A DNA stretch of 64,000 nt from Sordaria brevicollis (GCA_033439795.1 JAUTDP010000004.1:868001-932000); one strand, 5' to 3'; counted from the first letter of the stretch, positions 20,801-33,873 are shown. The notes: generated by a model from the sequence alone, not told the origin. A program made the numbers and translations.

Positions 20801-23800
20801 ATCCTCGTCAGACGCAGCTGCTCCTTCCTTGGCCTCGGCTTCAGCAGCCATATCCCTCCGCTCCACCCCATCACCAACCTCCGCCTCAACTTCTTCCTCG
20901 CACTCGCCCTCCTCCTCAGCAATGGCATCAAGATGATGCACCGTCATCCCTCCCCGTCCCTCAAAGTCTTCGCTCTCCGACTCCGAAGAATCGACCTCAT
21001 GGCCCTGATCGTCCTCATCTTCGTGATCGTGCCCGATGTAGTGCTCAACCCTCGGCTCAAGACCGTGGTCTTGACCATGGACAGCTCCAGAAGAAGCATT
21101 GGTGGTATCACCAGGCATAGGGAAGTCATCCACGCTCGGTCCAGGACTCTCGTCAGCTTCTTCAACATCCTGATGACTAGGTACCCTCTCCAGCGAATAT
21201 CCTATTTCCCCATCGGAGTCGGCATCATCGTCCACCAAGCCTGAGCCTTCCCCTCCGACGTCCCTGCTGACGTGCTCGTTCCCGTGCCCGTGCTGCTCCT
21301 CGACATCTGCGGCCGCTGAGTCATCATGGGTGGCATGGGGACGAAAATACTCGGCAGGTTCGTTCAGCTCGTGGTGGGCAGCGGGCTCAGGTGTGACGAC
21401 GACGACTTGAGGCTGTCCCTGCCCCTGATGGCCTGGGGAAGAAGGGAGACCACCAGGGCTGGGGACACCGGCGTGTTCGATGTGATGGAAGGAAGATTCC
21501 ATGGGGGTGGGAGCAAAGTCCGAGGGAGTGTAGGGGCGTTCGTAGAGGTGGTAGCGGGGTTGGGTGTCTTCTTCTGCTTCTTCTTGAGCATGATTGTGGG
21601 CATCATCGAAGCGATGGTCATTGGCATCATGCTCGTGCACATGGTGGTCGCCATGGGCGACGTACGACTCGTCGACGTGCTGCTCCGGCAGGTGACCATG
21701 TTGATCATAGTAAGAGTCCCTTAGCGGCACCTCAGCCGGGGTGTAATAAGCGTCGGTACTATGCGGGACGTGATGTTCATCCACAAAGTAATGCGCTGGT
21801 TCGTCACCTTCTTCAACAGGGGTGTGGCGCATGTGAACAGGTTCGCTGTGGGTGAGAGCTACGCCGACGGCGTGGGAGACGTGTTCGTGGTCGAGGGGGT
21901 GGCGGTCCATGTCGAGGATGTTGACGGATGGATGTCCCTCGTCATGTTCGGGGTGTGGCCCAGGGCGGCCAAGGCCCATCTCTTCTTGTTCCCGGGCGAG
22001 TTCTTCGACTGGGACCGGTTCGGGCTCGGGCTCATGCTCAGGCTGCTGCTCAGGCTCGGGAGCAGGTGACACAGGCGGCTCGACGACACCATTGACACCC
22101 ATAACTGGGCTATCGGCGTTATCGTTGTCGTTGCCCTCAGCTAAATCGACCGCACTAGTATGGGGCTCTAGCACACCCCTAGCCCTCATAGCTTCTTCTT
22201 CGAGTTCGAACACTCCATCATGCGCAGGACCGACGGGGTGGTCAACCAAGCCTTCGAGAACTTCTTGCTCTAGGACTTCCTTGTCGACTGCTTCCGCATC
22301 GATGGCCTGTTCTTGTTCGGGCTCTGGTACGTGGTCAAGCTCTTGTACTTGTACTTGGTCTTGCTCGTGATGGTCCTCTAACTGCGGCTCGGCCTGGCGG
22401 TTCTGGTCAAGCTGCTGCTCCTGCTCCTGCTCCTGCTCCTGCCCCTGCTCCTGCTCCTTCTCCTGGTCCCGCATATGCCGCGCCTCCCACTCCTCCTCAA
22501 CCTCCTCAATCCCCCTCTCCCTCTCCACAACAACATCAACAGGTTCATGATCAGCACCCGTCAACCCCTTTAGCACTTCCTCCCCCGGCACCTCTTCCCC
22601 CGGCACCACCGCCCCCTCCCCCTTCCCCCCCAAACCATCTCCCTCCCTCTCCCCCCCTCCCACTTTCTCCAGCACCCGCAACTCCCTAATTTGCACCTCC
22701 TCATCCTGCCCCGGAACAAAATCCGCATCCCTCTCGTCTTCTTCTTCAGCTTTCGCTGCCGTGGGAGACCTAGGACTAGTAGTAGCAGGATCCGGCTCCG
22801 GCTCCGGCTCCGGCTCGTTGATATCCGAGTAGGACCCGCGCTCGGAGGCGGTGGAGATGGAGTGCGCGTCGGCGTCGGAGGGGACGGTGTCGATGTCTTC
22901 TTGGTCTGCCATCATGGAGGTCCTATGCGGGGCTGGGGCTTGTTGAGGTTCTGGGTTTGGGTTTGGGTTTGTGCTGCCTTCGTGGGCGGTGTCGGTGGTA
23001 GAGGTAGAGGTAGAGGTAGAGTTAGGGGCGTTATGGGTGAGCTGGCGGTTGGCGGATGAAGGGGGCGTGGGTTGGGAATACGGCGTATAATCAGAGGATT
23101 CGGAATCCGGGGAAGACGGTTCACGTTGAGGTTGAGCCGGAGCAGGAGCTGCTTCAGCTCCACCACGCTCACCGTCACTGCCCTGGGGCATGTCGGGAGC
23201 GGGAGCAGGCAGCGCAGCAACAGGATGTATAATCCCCAAACTATCAAGCCTCTCCCTTTCCCTCCCTCCATACACCAACCCCAAATCCTCCACAACGACA
23301 TCATGCTCAACCGGCAGTCCACAATGTTCATGCTCCCCCTCCATGCCATCCTTCTCCGTCTCTTCCTCCTCTTCCTCCACCTCCGCAAACTCATCCAAAT
23401 GCAAATCCCCCCCACCCTCACCCATCGCCCGCGGGCGAATCGGCAAACCCTGGAATTCCACATCCACGGGGCTAGTCTTGGTACTTCCATCCGTGGTGGT
23501 CGTCTCAACTTCGAGTTCACGTTCTCGGATGTCAACGTCGTCGTATTCCGAGACGGGAGGTTCCAGATTAGCAGAAGATTCGAAGGGGATGTCTTTGACG
23601 GTAGAGGTAGACGTAGACGCAGTTTGTTCTTCGGTGGTATGATCTTCGGTGGTCTGATCTTCGATGTCGTCGTCGTCGACGGCGGATAAAGTGCGGCCGA
23701 CGGGGGAGGTTGGACGCGAACATGAGGCAACCTGGGGCTCGGAGATGCCCCTTGTGGGCAGGCAGTTGAGAGAGTCTAGATCGGGCTCGTTGAGGAGGTC

Positions 23801-24824
23801 GTCCATGGACATTGTTGTTAGGGTTTCTTGGAGGGGGGTGGAGAGGTTGGGTTCGTTGGCTGGGACGTGGAGAGAGCGGGGGAGGGGTTCTGATTGAGGT
23901 TTGGTGGTTGGGGGATCGGGGTTGTATTCGCGGTCGAGGTCGGGAGGGGCGCTCTCGAAGGCGGCGGCGGGGAGGAAACCTCTTTCTGTTGTCTTTGTCT
24001 TGTTTGACTCCTTTGCCTCGTTCGGTTCGGTTGCTTCGGTATGGGAAGTCTGCTCTGAGACGAGAGGCTGGTCGGTACTGATCGTCCTAGCCGCTCGAAT
24101 AGCCTTTGCGTTCAACGCCACCGGTATCTCGGTATGAGCTTGTAACTTCTCCTCGATCAACCTGTTGAGTTCCTGTTTTTAACAAGTTAGCAATCATCTT
24201 CCGTCTCTTCCTTATGTTCCCTCCCAGTTCATCCTCTCTAACAGCTAAAGGAACGAAAAAAAAACTAACCTTCCTCCTCCCCTCCAACCCCTTCAACCTC
24301 CCCACCTCCTCCTCCCACCTCCTCTCCCACCCCCTTTCAATCTCCCCCATCAACTCCTCCGTCTCCCTCTCCACCTCTTGTCTCTCCCTCTCCAACCTCT
24401 TTTCCCTCTCCTCATCTTCCAGCCTCAACTTCTCCTCCCAAGTTACATCCTCCTCCCTCCTCCTTTTCGCAACCTCCTCGTCCTCCTGTCTTCTTCTTTC
24501 GAGAATCTCTTCCCGCTCAACTCGCCGCTTTTGGGAAAGGTACTCTGATTCGGCGCTAAAGGCGGTGAGAAGGGATTTAATGGCGGAGTCGCGACGGGAT
24601 TCGAGTTCGGTGAGTTTGGCGTGTTCTTCTGGGGAGGCGATGGCGTGCGTGGTGGAAGAGGAGTGGGGTTGGAGGGCGGTGACGGTTTCGTGGATTTGTT
24701 GGATTGTTTCTTGCATTTGGAGTAAAAGGGAGGGGAGGTCGTCGGTAGTGGATGGGGCCGGAGAGGTGTGGACGGGCTGAGAGGCGGAGGGAGATGGTGA
24801 TGGTGATGTGGGAGCTGGAGGCAT
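17815..24824 (-). CDS. Very large acidic coiled-coil protein, three exons
   Basis: Exons are 24824-24270, 24172-20307 and 20155 (or 20119)-17815. The phases fit exactly and give about 2,253 (or 2,241) residues. I chose the ATG at 24824 for its near-perfect context (CCACCATGCC); the frame is open further upstream but without ATG. Exon 1 has a Pro/Ser-rich head, then a long Glu/Arg-rich coiled coil (about residues 70-185). Exon 2 is highly acidic, with Gln/Glu runs and many Asp/Glu/Pro/Thr segments typical of disorder. Exon 3 contains a ~26-residue tandem repeat around DVDAAVEAALETP and a basic Ser/Gly-rich end with FQRMRSVFEQSSS and a Glu/Arg-rich tail. Intron 1 is canonical (GTTAGT, TTGCTAAC, ACAG). 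Intron 2 has a GCAAGT donor. There is no enzyme domain, signal peptide or membrane segment. A scaffold or cytoskeletal role is possible but unproven. Confidence 0.8.
19080..19330 (-). repeat. In-frame tandem repeat encoding DVDAAVEAALETP
   Basis: Three full units and parts of others in the last exon of the acidic protein gene, each about 78 nt (26 codons). Each unit encodes a variable linker plus D(V/I)D(V)DAA(V/L)EAALETP. The units differ at silent and linker positions, so the peptide core is kept while the DNA diverges. Confidence 0.8.
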
Positions 24825-26640
24825 GGTGGACGGGTTGTAGGGCGCTGGTCGCCCGGATATGGTTGAGGGCTGCACTTTGGGTGGATTTCTCGCAGAATCT
24901 GGTAGGTAGTCTTCGGACAGGTGCTGTGCCTTGGTGATCGTTTCTCGTTGGTGTTCAGAGAAGAATTGGATATCGTCAAGGCTCGTCACGCATGCCTTTG
25001 GGTTATCGCAGTCAACGTGACAGACGGATAGTCCGGTAACCAGTTGGATTGTAAAGTGTTGCTAATAAGGTCAAGTAAACATACAAACCATTCTTTACTA
25101 TAGGTAAGAAACAATTGGGATAAACGAAACGATAAACAGCAAAGGAGAAACCGAACATCATCGCGGTTAGCACCGGGAACCGGGCAATGGCGATTCCTCC
25201 AAGCGCAAAGCCCCTCGACCAGCCAGCCGGACGGCGACACGGAAGACGCGAGTCGAGTCGCAGACATGTTCGAGGCAGCCATACCCTTCCCTGTTGTCCA
25301 TCCTGCTCTTCACGGTTCCCTCTTGTATGTATCCTATACTTCAACGCCGGCCTCCTTTTGTGTATACGCTTGTATATCAACTTGCACCCGCCTGGATCCG
25401 GTTGGACGGGGGTATCCCCTCCATCGCCTCGCCTGACATTTCGGGGTCCTTTGGGGTACTGAATGATGGTCGACTCGTAGGCGTCTAGCACTCGCTATGC
25501 CATTCGCGGGCGGGGACCTTCGAGAGGTCTCCTGACATTGCCATCCTGTGTCCCTCTGGTATGGTAACTGATTCGTAGCATTGACAGTGATCGGACTCGA
25601 GGACTCGGGCATCCGTTCGCATTCGGCGCATCGACAAAAGCAATAGCCGGCCCGGCGATGGGACTCGGTCCTCTTTGTTTGTTTGCGCTACCGCTTCGGA
25701 GGGAGACACCGTCGGCAACCGCTGTGCCAAGAGGAGAAGGTTCGGCGGTCTCTTTGAATGTTTCGTTTGGTTCGTTCGGCGATGCGCCGCAATGCGACAG
25801 TGTTGTCTTCCAAAGTCGTGGTGTTGGATCGTGGGATGTGGTCGACAAGGATGTCGCTGTGGTCGGGGTGTCTAAGCGGGGGGGATGCTGTTAGTGGTTT
25901 CGTACATCTCCAACGGTGGCTATCAGTCCTGCTGCAGTCTTGGGGACAAATCTGTTAACGACAGAAGAGGGAAGACCCACTTGCTATGACCAGGATCCAA
26001 GCGAGTCAAAACCCACTGTAGCGTCACAGCGCCAGGATCAAAGCGAAGGAGGCGCGCCTGAAACTCTGAAACCCCCAAGACGTTCCCCTTCACACTTCGG
26101 ATGCAACATTTTGAAGATGCCGAGCGTTCCATGACATTATCACGGGTTGATATTGTCGCAGAGTTTTGTTTACAACTTTTGCAGGTTCGAAACTTTGGGT
26201 TTCCTTGAGTCCGTTCTTTTGGGGTAGGTGGTCGTCGCTGTGGCATGCGTCGCTGGAGAACCTTGATGGCCACCGGCCTGCGATAGTCAAGTCCAGAGTC
26301 CTGGTAGGTTCGAAGCCCATGGTGCAAATGAAGACAGACTTCCTCTAGGTTGTCGTACACAGTCAATGATGATAATCCAAACGCCGTGTAAATGCAAAAG
26401 TATCGCTTGATTTGAGAAGCTGAAGAAAGGAGATGCGATGCACATACACAATGCTGTGTTGTGGTGGTAGCGGAAAGCCTAGAAAAAAACAGCATCATGA
26501 CCGCTCCAACCTCCAAACCGTCCAAACTTTGGGATATCCAAGAAAACAAAACACCACACTACAGTCTACCATAATCATCATCACCTCCCCCATCAACTCA
26601 TCCTCGCACCTAACTTCCCCCCTCATACCATACCATGCGT
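24825..26640. other. Intergenic, leader of the acidic-protein gene
   Basis: The frame of the large gene stays open upstream of its ATG back to about 25065, and that part reads CHVDCDNPKACVTSL, but no ATG or splice acceptor supports it as coding. The rest holds overlapping short frames with no consistent codon bias. No other gene seen. Confidence 0.4.
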
Positions 26641-28018
26641 CTAAATCCTCGCCACCCCACCCCTCTCCACCACCGCCCTCCTCTCCCTATACTGCACCGC
26701 AAAATTATACCTACAAAACGTCCCATACCCATACGCCGCAATGCCAATCGCCAACCACACGCTCGTGATGATCAACCCAATCGGGAAGATCAGGATCTGC
26801 ACTCCCGGGAGCACGAACGCGGTCGTGCCATTCTTGAGGCGCGCAATCTCCTCTTCTACCGCCAGCTGGGCGCGGTTGAAATCGGACAGGACGACCTCGG
26901 TGGAGAAAACGCCTGCCACAAAAGCAGCCTCGTTGGAGGAAATGTTGGTCGAGACGGATTGGCCAGAGGGGGAGGTGGCGGAGAGGGTGACGATGGGGAG
27001 GAGGAGGGATTGGAGTTTTGCCCTGTCATTACATAGGTACTGGTTAGCAATTGAAGAAAATAAGTAAAGGGAGAGGGTGGGGGAAGAAGGGTGGGAGAGG
27101 GGAAAGAAAGGAAACTCACATAGTCATCTCCCCAACCATCTTCTCCCTATCAATCTGTCCCACAAACAAATACTGCTGCAACAACGTCGGGTCGCCATTA
27201 CTCGGCAGATCTGCCGGATTCTGTCGAGCAGCAAGCCTAGCAGCAAGTAACGGCTCAATAGCATCCGCCGCCTCACCATCGCCGCTGCCACCAACTCTTC
27301 CCACGCTCGCAACACCGACGCTGCCTCCTCCTGCTCCCACAGAAGCAGCAGACACAGAAGACGGCGACCCATTCTCCGCCTGCGATGTCGCCTTTGCAGC
27401 ATTCGCACTCGCCACCGAGGTCCCAGAAGTCCCAGAAGCCCCAGCACCAGCGCCCGCAGCAGCCGCGGCACCGTTCGCACCACCAGCACCACCAGAAGCA
27501 GCAGCAACAACCGGCTCATCCACATCCGCCGTCTTAACCAACGCCCCGGGGAACCTTACCTGCACCGCAATATCCTCCGGTTTGATCCCCGCAAACGCAT
27601 CCCTGGCATCGCTAATCCTAAACAACCTCAGATCGGCCTCGAACACGCCCGTCGAGTTATCCAAAGCCGGCAGGTTGTAGCACACGCACGTGCCCGAGGG
27701 GTTGGACGCCGCGGTGAGCTGGCGGAGCGTGGAGATGCAGGCGGCGTTGACTTGGGCGTTCCAGGCCGTCATGTTGAGGGTGCCGTCGGGGGTGAAGATG
27801 GGGTCTTGCCCCACGGATGATGATTCGAGTTCCTCCTGGCGGGAGGAGAGGAGGAAGCCCCGGCGGAGGAGGTAGGTGCCCATTATCTCTTCCATGCGCC
27901 GTTGGTAGGAGGGGGAGTTGCGGGTTAGGCCTTCGGCTATGAGGGAGCCGATTCCTGCTGAGGCCAGAGGCGTGGAGGCTAGGAGGGCGAGGAGGGTTGT
28001 TGTTGGTGACCAGAGCAT
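26641..28018 (-). CDS. Secretory-pathway protein with C-terminal membrane anchor, two exons
   Basis: Exon 1 is 28018-27120 and exon 2 is 27022-26641. The 97-nt intron has a GTGAGT donor, TTGCTAACC branch point and GACAG acceptor. The total is 1,281 nt, or 426 residues. The N-terminus is a signal peptide (MLWSPTTTLLALLASTPLAS). Next is a domain of about 130 residues with CISTL and CVCYNL cysteines and N-glycosylation sites (NMT, NST). Then comes a long Ala/Gly/Ser-rich linker (about residues 175-265), a region with QQYLFVGQIDREKM, and a hydrophobic segment (VQILIFPIGLIITSVWLAIG) followed by a short basic tail. The topology suggests a type I membrane protein with a disordered stalk, at the cell surface or in an internal membrane. 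I do not recognise the conserved domain. Confidence 0.75.
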
Positions 28019-28477
28019 TGTGGCGGTTGTGTATTGTGTATTAGGTTGATGTGGAAAGTATTAGTCCCGCCCAGCGGAATTGTTGTCGAAGGGAAGCTGC
28101 GTTTAATGATGTCGTCGATGATCGTCGTTCTGGATGAAGTCGTTGATAGGTAGGTACAACCTCCAGTCGATGATGGGTCTGGCACCCGTAGTCCGCGTAG
28201 ATCTCCAGGCCAGCCCTACGAACGTTCCAAAGAGAATTGTCGATCAATGAAGACAACACCAGAAAGAGTAAAGACAGTAAGTATGGATGGGACCGGCCCA
28301 GTATGTTGAGTGAGAGTCTCGATCGAGAAGATGCACGTGCGCAGTGATGAGGAACTGTATAATTAGAATGATGTCTAGTATGAAAGACAGCGTCCAGTCA
28401 AGCCGGCAAGAAAGTAAAAAGAGTGGTTGAATGGTAGACTACACCAGGTGGCAGGAGAGGAGGAGGGGAGCAACCAG

Positions 28478-29008
28478 CTAGAGAGGAAGACGAGGTGACA
28501 TGGTGGTATCAAAATCCGGAGATGTCCAAAAAATGTTCAATACGGGGACGGGGTCATGGCCTGACCAGACTTGTCGGAGCCATGGTGATAAGGGGGGGTC
28601 GGAGATGGAACGAAACAGTCTCGAGAAAAAAACCAAGAGGTAGCAGCCGAGAAAAATAATGGCGCCAGGAACTACCGTGGACATTTTTTTCTTGGTGAAG
28701 GAGGCAGCATCGCGTGGCATGGAGTGTGGATCGATGTGGTCTTGGATGAGAAGCCCCTGGCTGGTATACGTACTTGGTACTCCGGGGTTGAAGAGTATGA
28801 CAGGGTAGATGAAGTCCAATGAGATGGATATCCCGAGTTGGAAGCGCGAAAGCGTATAAGTGGTTCTCGGCCAATCATATTTGCGATTGAGAGTCAAATG
28901 GCCGACCTCCGATACCACGCTGTTGCACAAAGAACTTTCTTCATTGACAATAGAAGAGACTGGGAAATCCAAAGGTTTATCCCACTGAAGGTTCACAAAC
29001 AGAGACAT
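28478..29008 (-). CDS. Possible 176-residue membrane protein, weak
   Basis: An uninterrupted frame from a true ATG to a TAG, with one strongly hydrophobic segment (VVPGAIIFLGCYLLVFF) at about residues 113-129. The N-terminal half has mixed codon use and overlaps a shorter frame that is also open, so the true start could be the internal ATG just before the hydrophobic segment (MSTVVPGAI). No splice sites are needed. No family recognised. It could be chance. Confidence 0.3.
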   Translation of the reverse strand: MSLFVNLQWDKPLDFPVSSIVNEESSLCNSVVSEVGHLTLNRKYDWPRTTYTLSRFQLGISISLDFIYPVILFNPGVPSTYTSQGLLIQDHIDPHSMPRDAASFTKKKMSTVVPGAIIFLGCYLLVFFSRLFRSISDPPLSPWLRQVWSGHDPVPVLNIFWTSPDFDTTMSPRLPL

Positions 29009-31223
29009 TGTCCAAATGGGTCGAGAAGATCAAGAACAAAGACAACAAAGGACATTGCTCCGCGGACCGTAACCTTCGGTTGACATGCCGACCAGGGGAC
29101 CAGGGGCTTTGACCTCGATATGAAATGAACCATGTCCAGACTCTCCTGAGAAAACGTCAAGCGCCGCACCGCATGGCCAAATCAGAGTTTGGGAGGTGTA
29201 ACAGCCAAGACAACCCTGAGTCCGGGATCTTTGAGGCGCAATGTGTTGCATCATGACCCGAATAACTTTTGAGAGGGACAGGGTCGGGGCAGTGATGATT
29301 GGACGTCAGTTGAAGATAAGTCTGGTGGACGAAATGGTTGTGAACCTGTCGTTGATTAATGACGCGCTTGCGATGGGATTTGGGAATTGGCAAACAGTCA
29401 AGTGAGGCTTCTGTTGACAATGCTATAAAATGAGAGAGCGAAGACATGGAATACAATGAAAAAATGGAATGCGGCCCTCACCGTTCGAGGCAGCACAACT
29501 TGACGACTTTTCGTGAGTCGAACACGAGAAGACAAATTCCAGATTCCAATCCCGTCGGGGCAGCCGCCTGAATTCTGAAACAGACCAAGTCGCGACCGTC
29601 GGCAGCCAAAACGTCCGAGCGCTTATGGCGGCGCAAGCCACCATCGCGCCACATCCGAACGCGGCAAGCCACATTGGCAGCTGTCTTGGCGGCCCGTTCG
29701 AGCTGGCGTATGTGGCCCGGCAGCCGCCAGGGTTTCTTGGCATTTTGATGTTGGTTGCTGGTCGCCAGTTTGGTTTGAAGGAACTGGTCGGCGACGACGG
29801 CATGAAAATTGAAGTTAACTTTTTTTGACGTCTATGATCATGAAGAATTCGAAAATACATTCAATCTAGTTTCTTGTACCATGTCGCACAAGTCGGTTTT
29901 CTAAGACGGTGCAACCGCCCAAAGTTACAGCGCTTCCCGAGATCGTCGCCCAGTCGCCCAGTCGGCCACGGGAAGCTCCATCGCCCAAAATAGCTGCACG
30001 GTCGGCGCTTACAGCAAAGATCTCCCGCCCACCCATTTCATCAACCTCAGACTGGGGCAAAATCTGTCACTTGCTTTGGTGATTCTTGTGGTCAACTTTT
30101 TTTTTGACATTTAAGCTGCGAGATTCCCGGCTGCACAGTTTGCGATCAAACCAGTCTTACCAATATGGTGGTGTAGTGGGATGCATGAAGGGGGTGTGTA
30201 GCAGTTGACGCCTGGAGTGGGATGCGGCTGATTGCAAACATTGCCAAAGGGCTTGGGCATAAAACAATGGTGTTTCTTTCTTTTTCATGCTCACTGTTCA
30301 TTAAATCCTGCTTATGTCGTTCGCCGGGCTTTTCCATTTGCATCACAGTGGTTGTGTCAATTTTCTTTCATTCACCAGATGTCACGAACGTCCAATTGAT
30401 CAGCAACAGAGCCGTATGAATTTCCTGACTGGCATCTCTAGAACAGCGAAGAGCAATATAGCAAGCAAAGAGTGTTGCTTAAATGTTGGTCCCGCAAGGT
30501 TCTTCCATCCCGATCTCTTCCAACGCGCAAACCCCCACTGTCCCTTTGAGGTACTCGGCAAGCTTGACGTTCCAACCTCAACTCCATCAAAGTTGCCGCC
30601 TAGCCCCTTCCTCCGTCCGTCAAGCGCAAACCCAGCCGGCCCAGATCCAGATGTTGTCGCATCCCCTTCTCAGCCATTTTTGCAATCTTTCCGAACCAAG
30701 CAACCTGTTTCCTTATCATTGACCGTCCACCGCCCGCGCTTCCATCAATAACGATCCCACGCAATCCTGCTCATTTGTTCCGAAACCCCTCCGAGCATCT
30801 GCATCGCACTATCCTGATCGCCGATGTTGATGACTCCTTGATGGTGTCACCACTATTGTTAAGCCGCGAGTACGCATGTTGTCAAATTGACGTTTTTTTA
30901 TGGTGGTTGTGGTGACCAGGCAGTCGTTGTTTGTCGCAGATGTCAGATGGGTGGATTAGAGCTTTAAGGCCAAAGTTACGAAGATGCTATGGGCGATATA
31001 GTGAGAGCTGGCTTGATGACTGTTTTCTGTACACTTTTTTTTTTCGAGTTTACTGGTCGATTGAGACTCTGATCTGGTGAGGTAGCTTGGTGAGGCGATC
31101 GACTTTAACATAACATTCCAGAGCCAGAAGCTTGATGGTCGCTTTGTCACTAAACAAAAACGAACTGGGTGCGCTGCCGGGCAGGAGAGGCTGGACGCGC
31201 TGAGGGAGTCGGAGACGGACTGT
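29009..31223. other. Intergenic, no supported gene
   Basis: Overlapping frames of 60-145 codons on both strands near 29.4-29.9 kb read as high-GC artefacts. A TATAAAAT at 29424 on the plus strand is followed only by a 40-codon frame. Nothing else is supported. Confidence 0.4.
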
Positions 31224-31322
31224 CTACATCGACCCGGTGAGGATCCTCAAGAAGCGGATGACTTCCCATCTGACGCGGCGAGGATCAACCCTCCAGTTGC
31301 GGATAGCGGCGATGAAAAACAT
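31224..31322 (-). CDS. Candidate 32-residue small ORF downstream of a TATA box
   Basis: A short ATG-to-TAG frame reading MFFIAAIRNWRVDPRRVRWE and on to LRILTGSM. It has coding-like codons and an acceptable start context (CAAGATG). A minus-strand TATAAATA box lies about 220 bp upstream, with a possible leader intron ending AAAACAG after a GTCGCTAACC branch point. A second short frame (MDNFGSHLQ...) lies between them. Small size makes this uncertain. Confidence 0.25.
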   Translation of the reverse strand: MFFIAAIRNWRVDPRRVRWEVIRFLRILTGSM

Positions 31323-31534
31323 CTTGAGTGAGGGCGCTTGGAAGCAAGCGATTGATGTGGTTGGTATGTAGTTGGAGGTGAGACCCAAAGTTGTCCATTA
31401 ATGACTGTTTTTGTGATGTTGATATCGTGTGGGTTAGCGACAAGGAAGTTGAGTTCCGTGTCCGAGGCAGATCGTGAGTTGAGAAAGGAAAAAAGATCGT
31501 GAGCCGGGACAAGTTTTGGATCCCAAACCCGCGA

Positions 31535-31542
31535 TATTTATA
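31535..31542 (-). promoter_or_regulatory. TATA box (TATAAATA)
   Basis: Minus-strand GGGGTATAAATATCGC. It is the same style of core promoter as at 6662 and 56241 and marks a likely minus-strand transcript towards 31.2 kb. Confidence 0.45.
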
Positions 31543-33873
31543 CCCCGCCAGGCACCTATCGTGAGGAATTGCGTCATTCCTCCAACAGTACATCGTGAGT
31601 CAACCTTCCCTCCCAACTGAATGGTTAGCGATATTGTGCCGAAGTGAGCAAGTTTACCCACCAGGTGACCAAAGTATCGTGAGTTTCACCGAGTAAAGAT
31701 GCCTCAAATGTGCTGCCAAGCGGTTCCTTATCTCGGTGAGTACCTTGGCGGCCACCCTCTCGGTCCCGAAGGCGAAGATGAGACGAGATGAAATGAAGGC
31801 GACGAGTAGCACGTGATGGTTCACGGTGAGGACTGCGGTGAATGAAGGGTTGGCCAGAGGACTGTTTGTCGTTCAAACACGGACCCCACGGTGAACGGGT
31901 ACGGAGGTATGAGGCTCGGAGCGGTGCTGTCGTTGCTTCGATTGCAGACTGTCCATTTTTGGTGAATTGGACCACGCAGTCCATATGGGAAGGGGGCTCG
32001 GTGAGCGTCAAGGAGACAAGATCTGATCAGGCCACATCTCAGCCCTACGAGATCTGTACGGATGCTGGATCGTGGCTTGGAACCATGGAAGGTTCATAGA
32101 AAGTGTCAAGAAATGCAAAGATCATGGTCAAGAAGTGGCAAGCCGGTGGATGTCGTGGGCTGTGTTCAGAATTCGAAACGAAGATGTTCGATGGAGAAGT
32201 CAACGGATGGAGTTGGTGTTGGTCGAAGTTGGCGCGGCGGTTGGTCAGCACAGACCAGGTGGATGCGATGCCGGCCAACTTAACCAATAGATAAGCACCT
32301 GACAATTAGAGTTATCGACAATGCCAGGGACAGCCGGCAAAGAGTGGGGCTTTTCGGAGGGGTTCGGCTGGTGGGGCAGTCCCGTCGCAAAAGAAGAAAG
32401 TGCGAACAACGAACTCATCACGAACTTTTGGCAACAACAATTCCATGTTCCTTTTCGATGGAGAAGGAGCTGCCAAGGAACAATGACACAATTTCTCTCT
32501 GCATCTGATCCTTCTGAGTTGATGCATTCAACAATGGCAGGCAGTCTTTGACTTGACTGTTCCTTTTCTTCATTTGCAATCAAGCTGTCACTAATTCTCT
32601 TGCCCAACTTCGCCCATTTCACTTCTCATTTCTCGTCTCATCGCCTGTTCCAAATTTGTCGCCTTCCACTTGGACGAATTCCACATTGACAGCTGTGGCG
32701 GATGGATCTCCAAGATTGCTCACCGGAACGATAGGAGAAATAGCGACCGCGCGTTGTTCTCGCTGCCATCAGAACGCGAGCTCGCTGTTGACTCAGGGGG
32801 AGCCAGCCACGTCTCTTCCGTTGCTCCGAAGACTCCCGACTGTCAGATTGCAAATGTCAGGGTAGACAACTTCCCCAAAGATGCCTGACTACCCTGCAAT
32901 ATGTCAGATGTCAAGACATGCATGACATTGTCAAAGACTCAAACCACAGCCATGTGAACCACCATCCTCATCCATCTCTATCTATATCACGAGGACACGT
33001 TCTGACATTCAACATCAGGTGTTCAGCCCTTTGACGACCACCTCAAAATCATGCCAAGCTCTTGCGGCTGAAGATGACGATGATCGCCATGCGAGGTCGT
33101 CGTCGTCCCGGGCATTCACATGGGTCATCCCTTTCCCTCCTCCACCCGTTCCACTCCTTCCATACTCCCGAACATCCCGGGCTCCAACAGGGGCTCCAAC
33201 CACAAGCCAGCTGTCAAATGTCAAACAACATGTTTTTGCGACCCTTTCACAAGCTTCAACCAATGGCCTTTCACATGTTTGGAAGAACCCAAACTTCTGG
33301 AAACCTCCTGCACGGCCACCACCAGACACCACTCCCGAGACCGAGACACACCAAGATCGTTTGGCCGTTGATTATCGGAGGAGATCTATGCTTAACCAAG
33401 TGGTGGTAGAAGGGTCTAAGACATGGAGGCCTGGGTCACATCTCGATGTTGCAACCCACCTTCTTGTCACAGTTACGACTTCGACATATCAGCATGTTCT
33501 TCGACCGCCGCCAACACCGATGGATGACCCCTCCCAAGTCATGGAGCATGTTTCCCGGAATAACCCATCTGATAGGGACAAGGGGAGATAGGAACACCGG
33601 AGCATCTTGGAAGACGGTATCAGAAGGAAGCACACGTTCTCTGACCGTTCATCTCATCCTTCGGGTTTCCACATGCAATCCAGTCTTTTCATGAATCAAG
33701 TTCCACTCCGGCCTCTTTTCGTTCCCACACACCCTCCGCCACGGCGATCTTCGGGTGTGCCCTACCTTTGCTCACTTCGTCATAGCTCCATCGCGTCGCG
33801 ATTCATTGTATCCAAGTGAATACGGATCTTCTGTGCGATGGAGTTGCCCGGTGCTTTGGCCATGACTTGGCCG
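31543..33873. other. Intergenic, probably includes the alternative oxidase promoter
   Basis: The sequence CGTGAG or GGTGAG recurs every 30-100 bp between 31.46 and 32.0 kb without an obvious function. A 190-codon plus-strand frame at 33019-33591 lacks an ATG at its start and is not called. The last few hundred bases are the natural place for the oxidase gene's regulatory sites; I did not identify any with confidence. Confidence 0.4.

Noticed and set aside
17862..24137. Many long plus-strand open frames (up to 222 codons) opposite the acidic-protein gene
   Set aside because: They are antisense shadows of GC-rich, repeat-rich coding sequence; their translations are low-complexity Arg/Ser/Leu and follow the codon periodicity of the minus-strand gene.
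24825..25065. N-terminal extension of the acidic protein containing CHVDCDNPKAC, resembling a zinc-binding start
   Set aside because: No in-frame ATG and no convincing acceptor; the ATG at 24824 has an excellent context. An unseen upstream exon remains possible.
33019..33591. 190-codon plus-strand frame upstream of the alternative oxidase gene
   Set aside because: No ATG at its start, mixed codon use and no splice support; the AOX TATA box and leader lie downstream.
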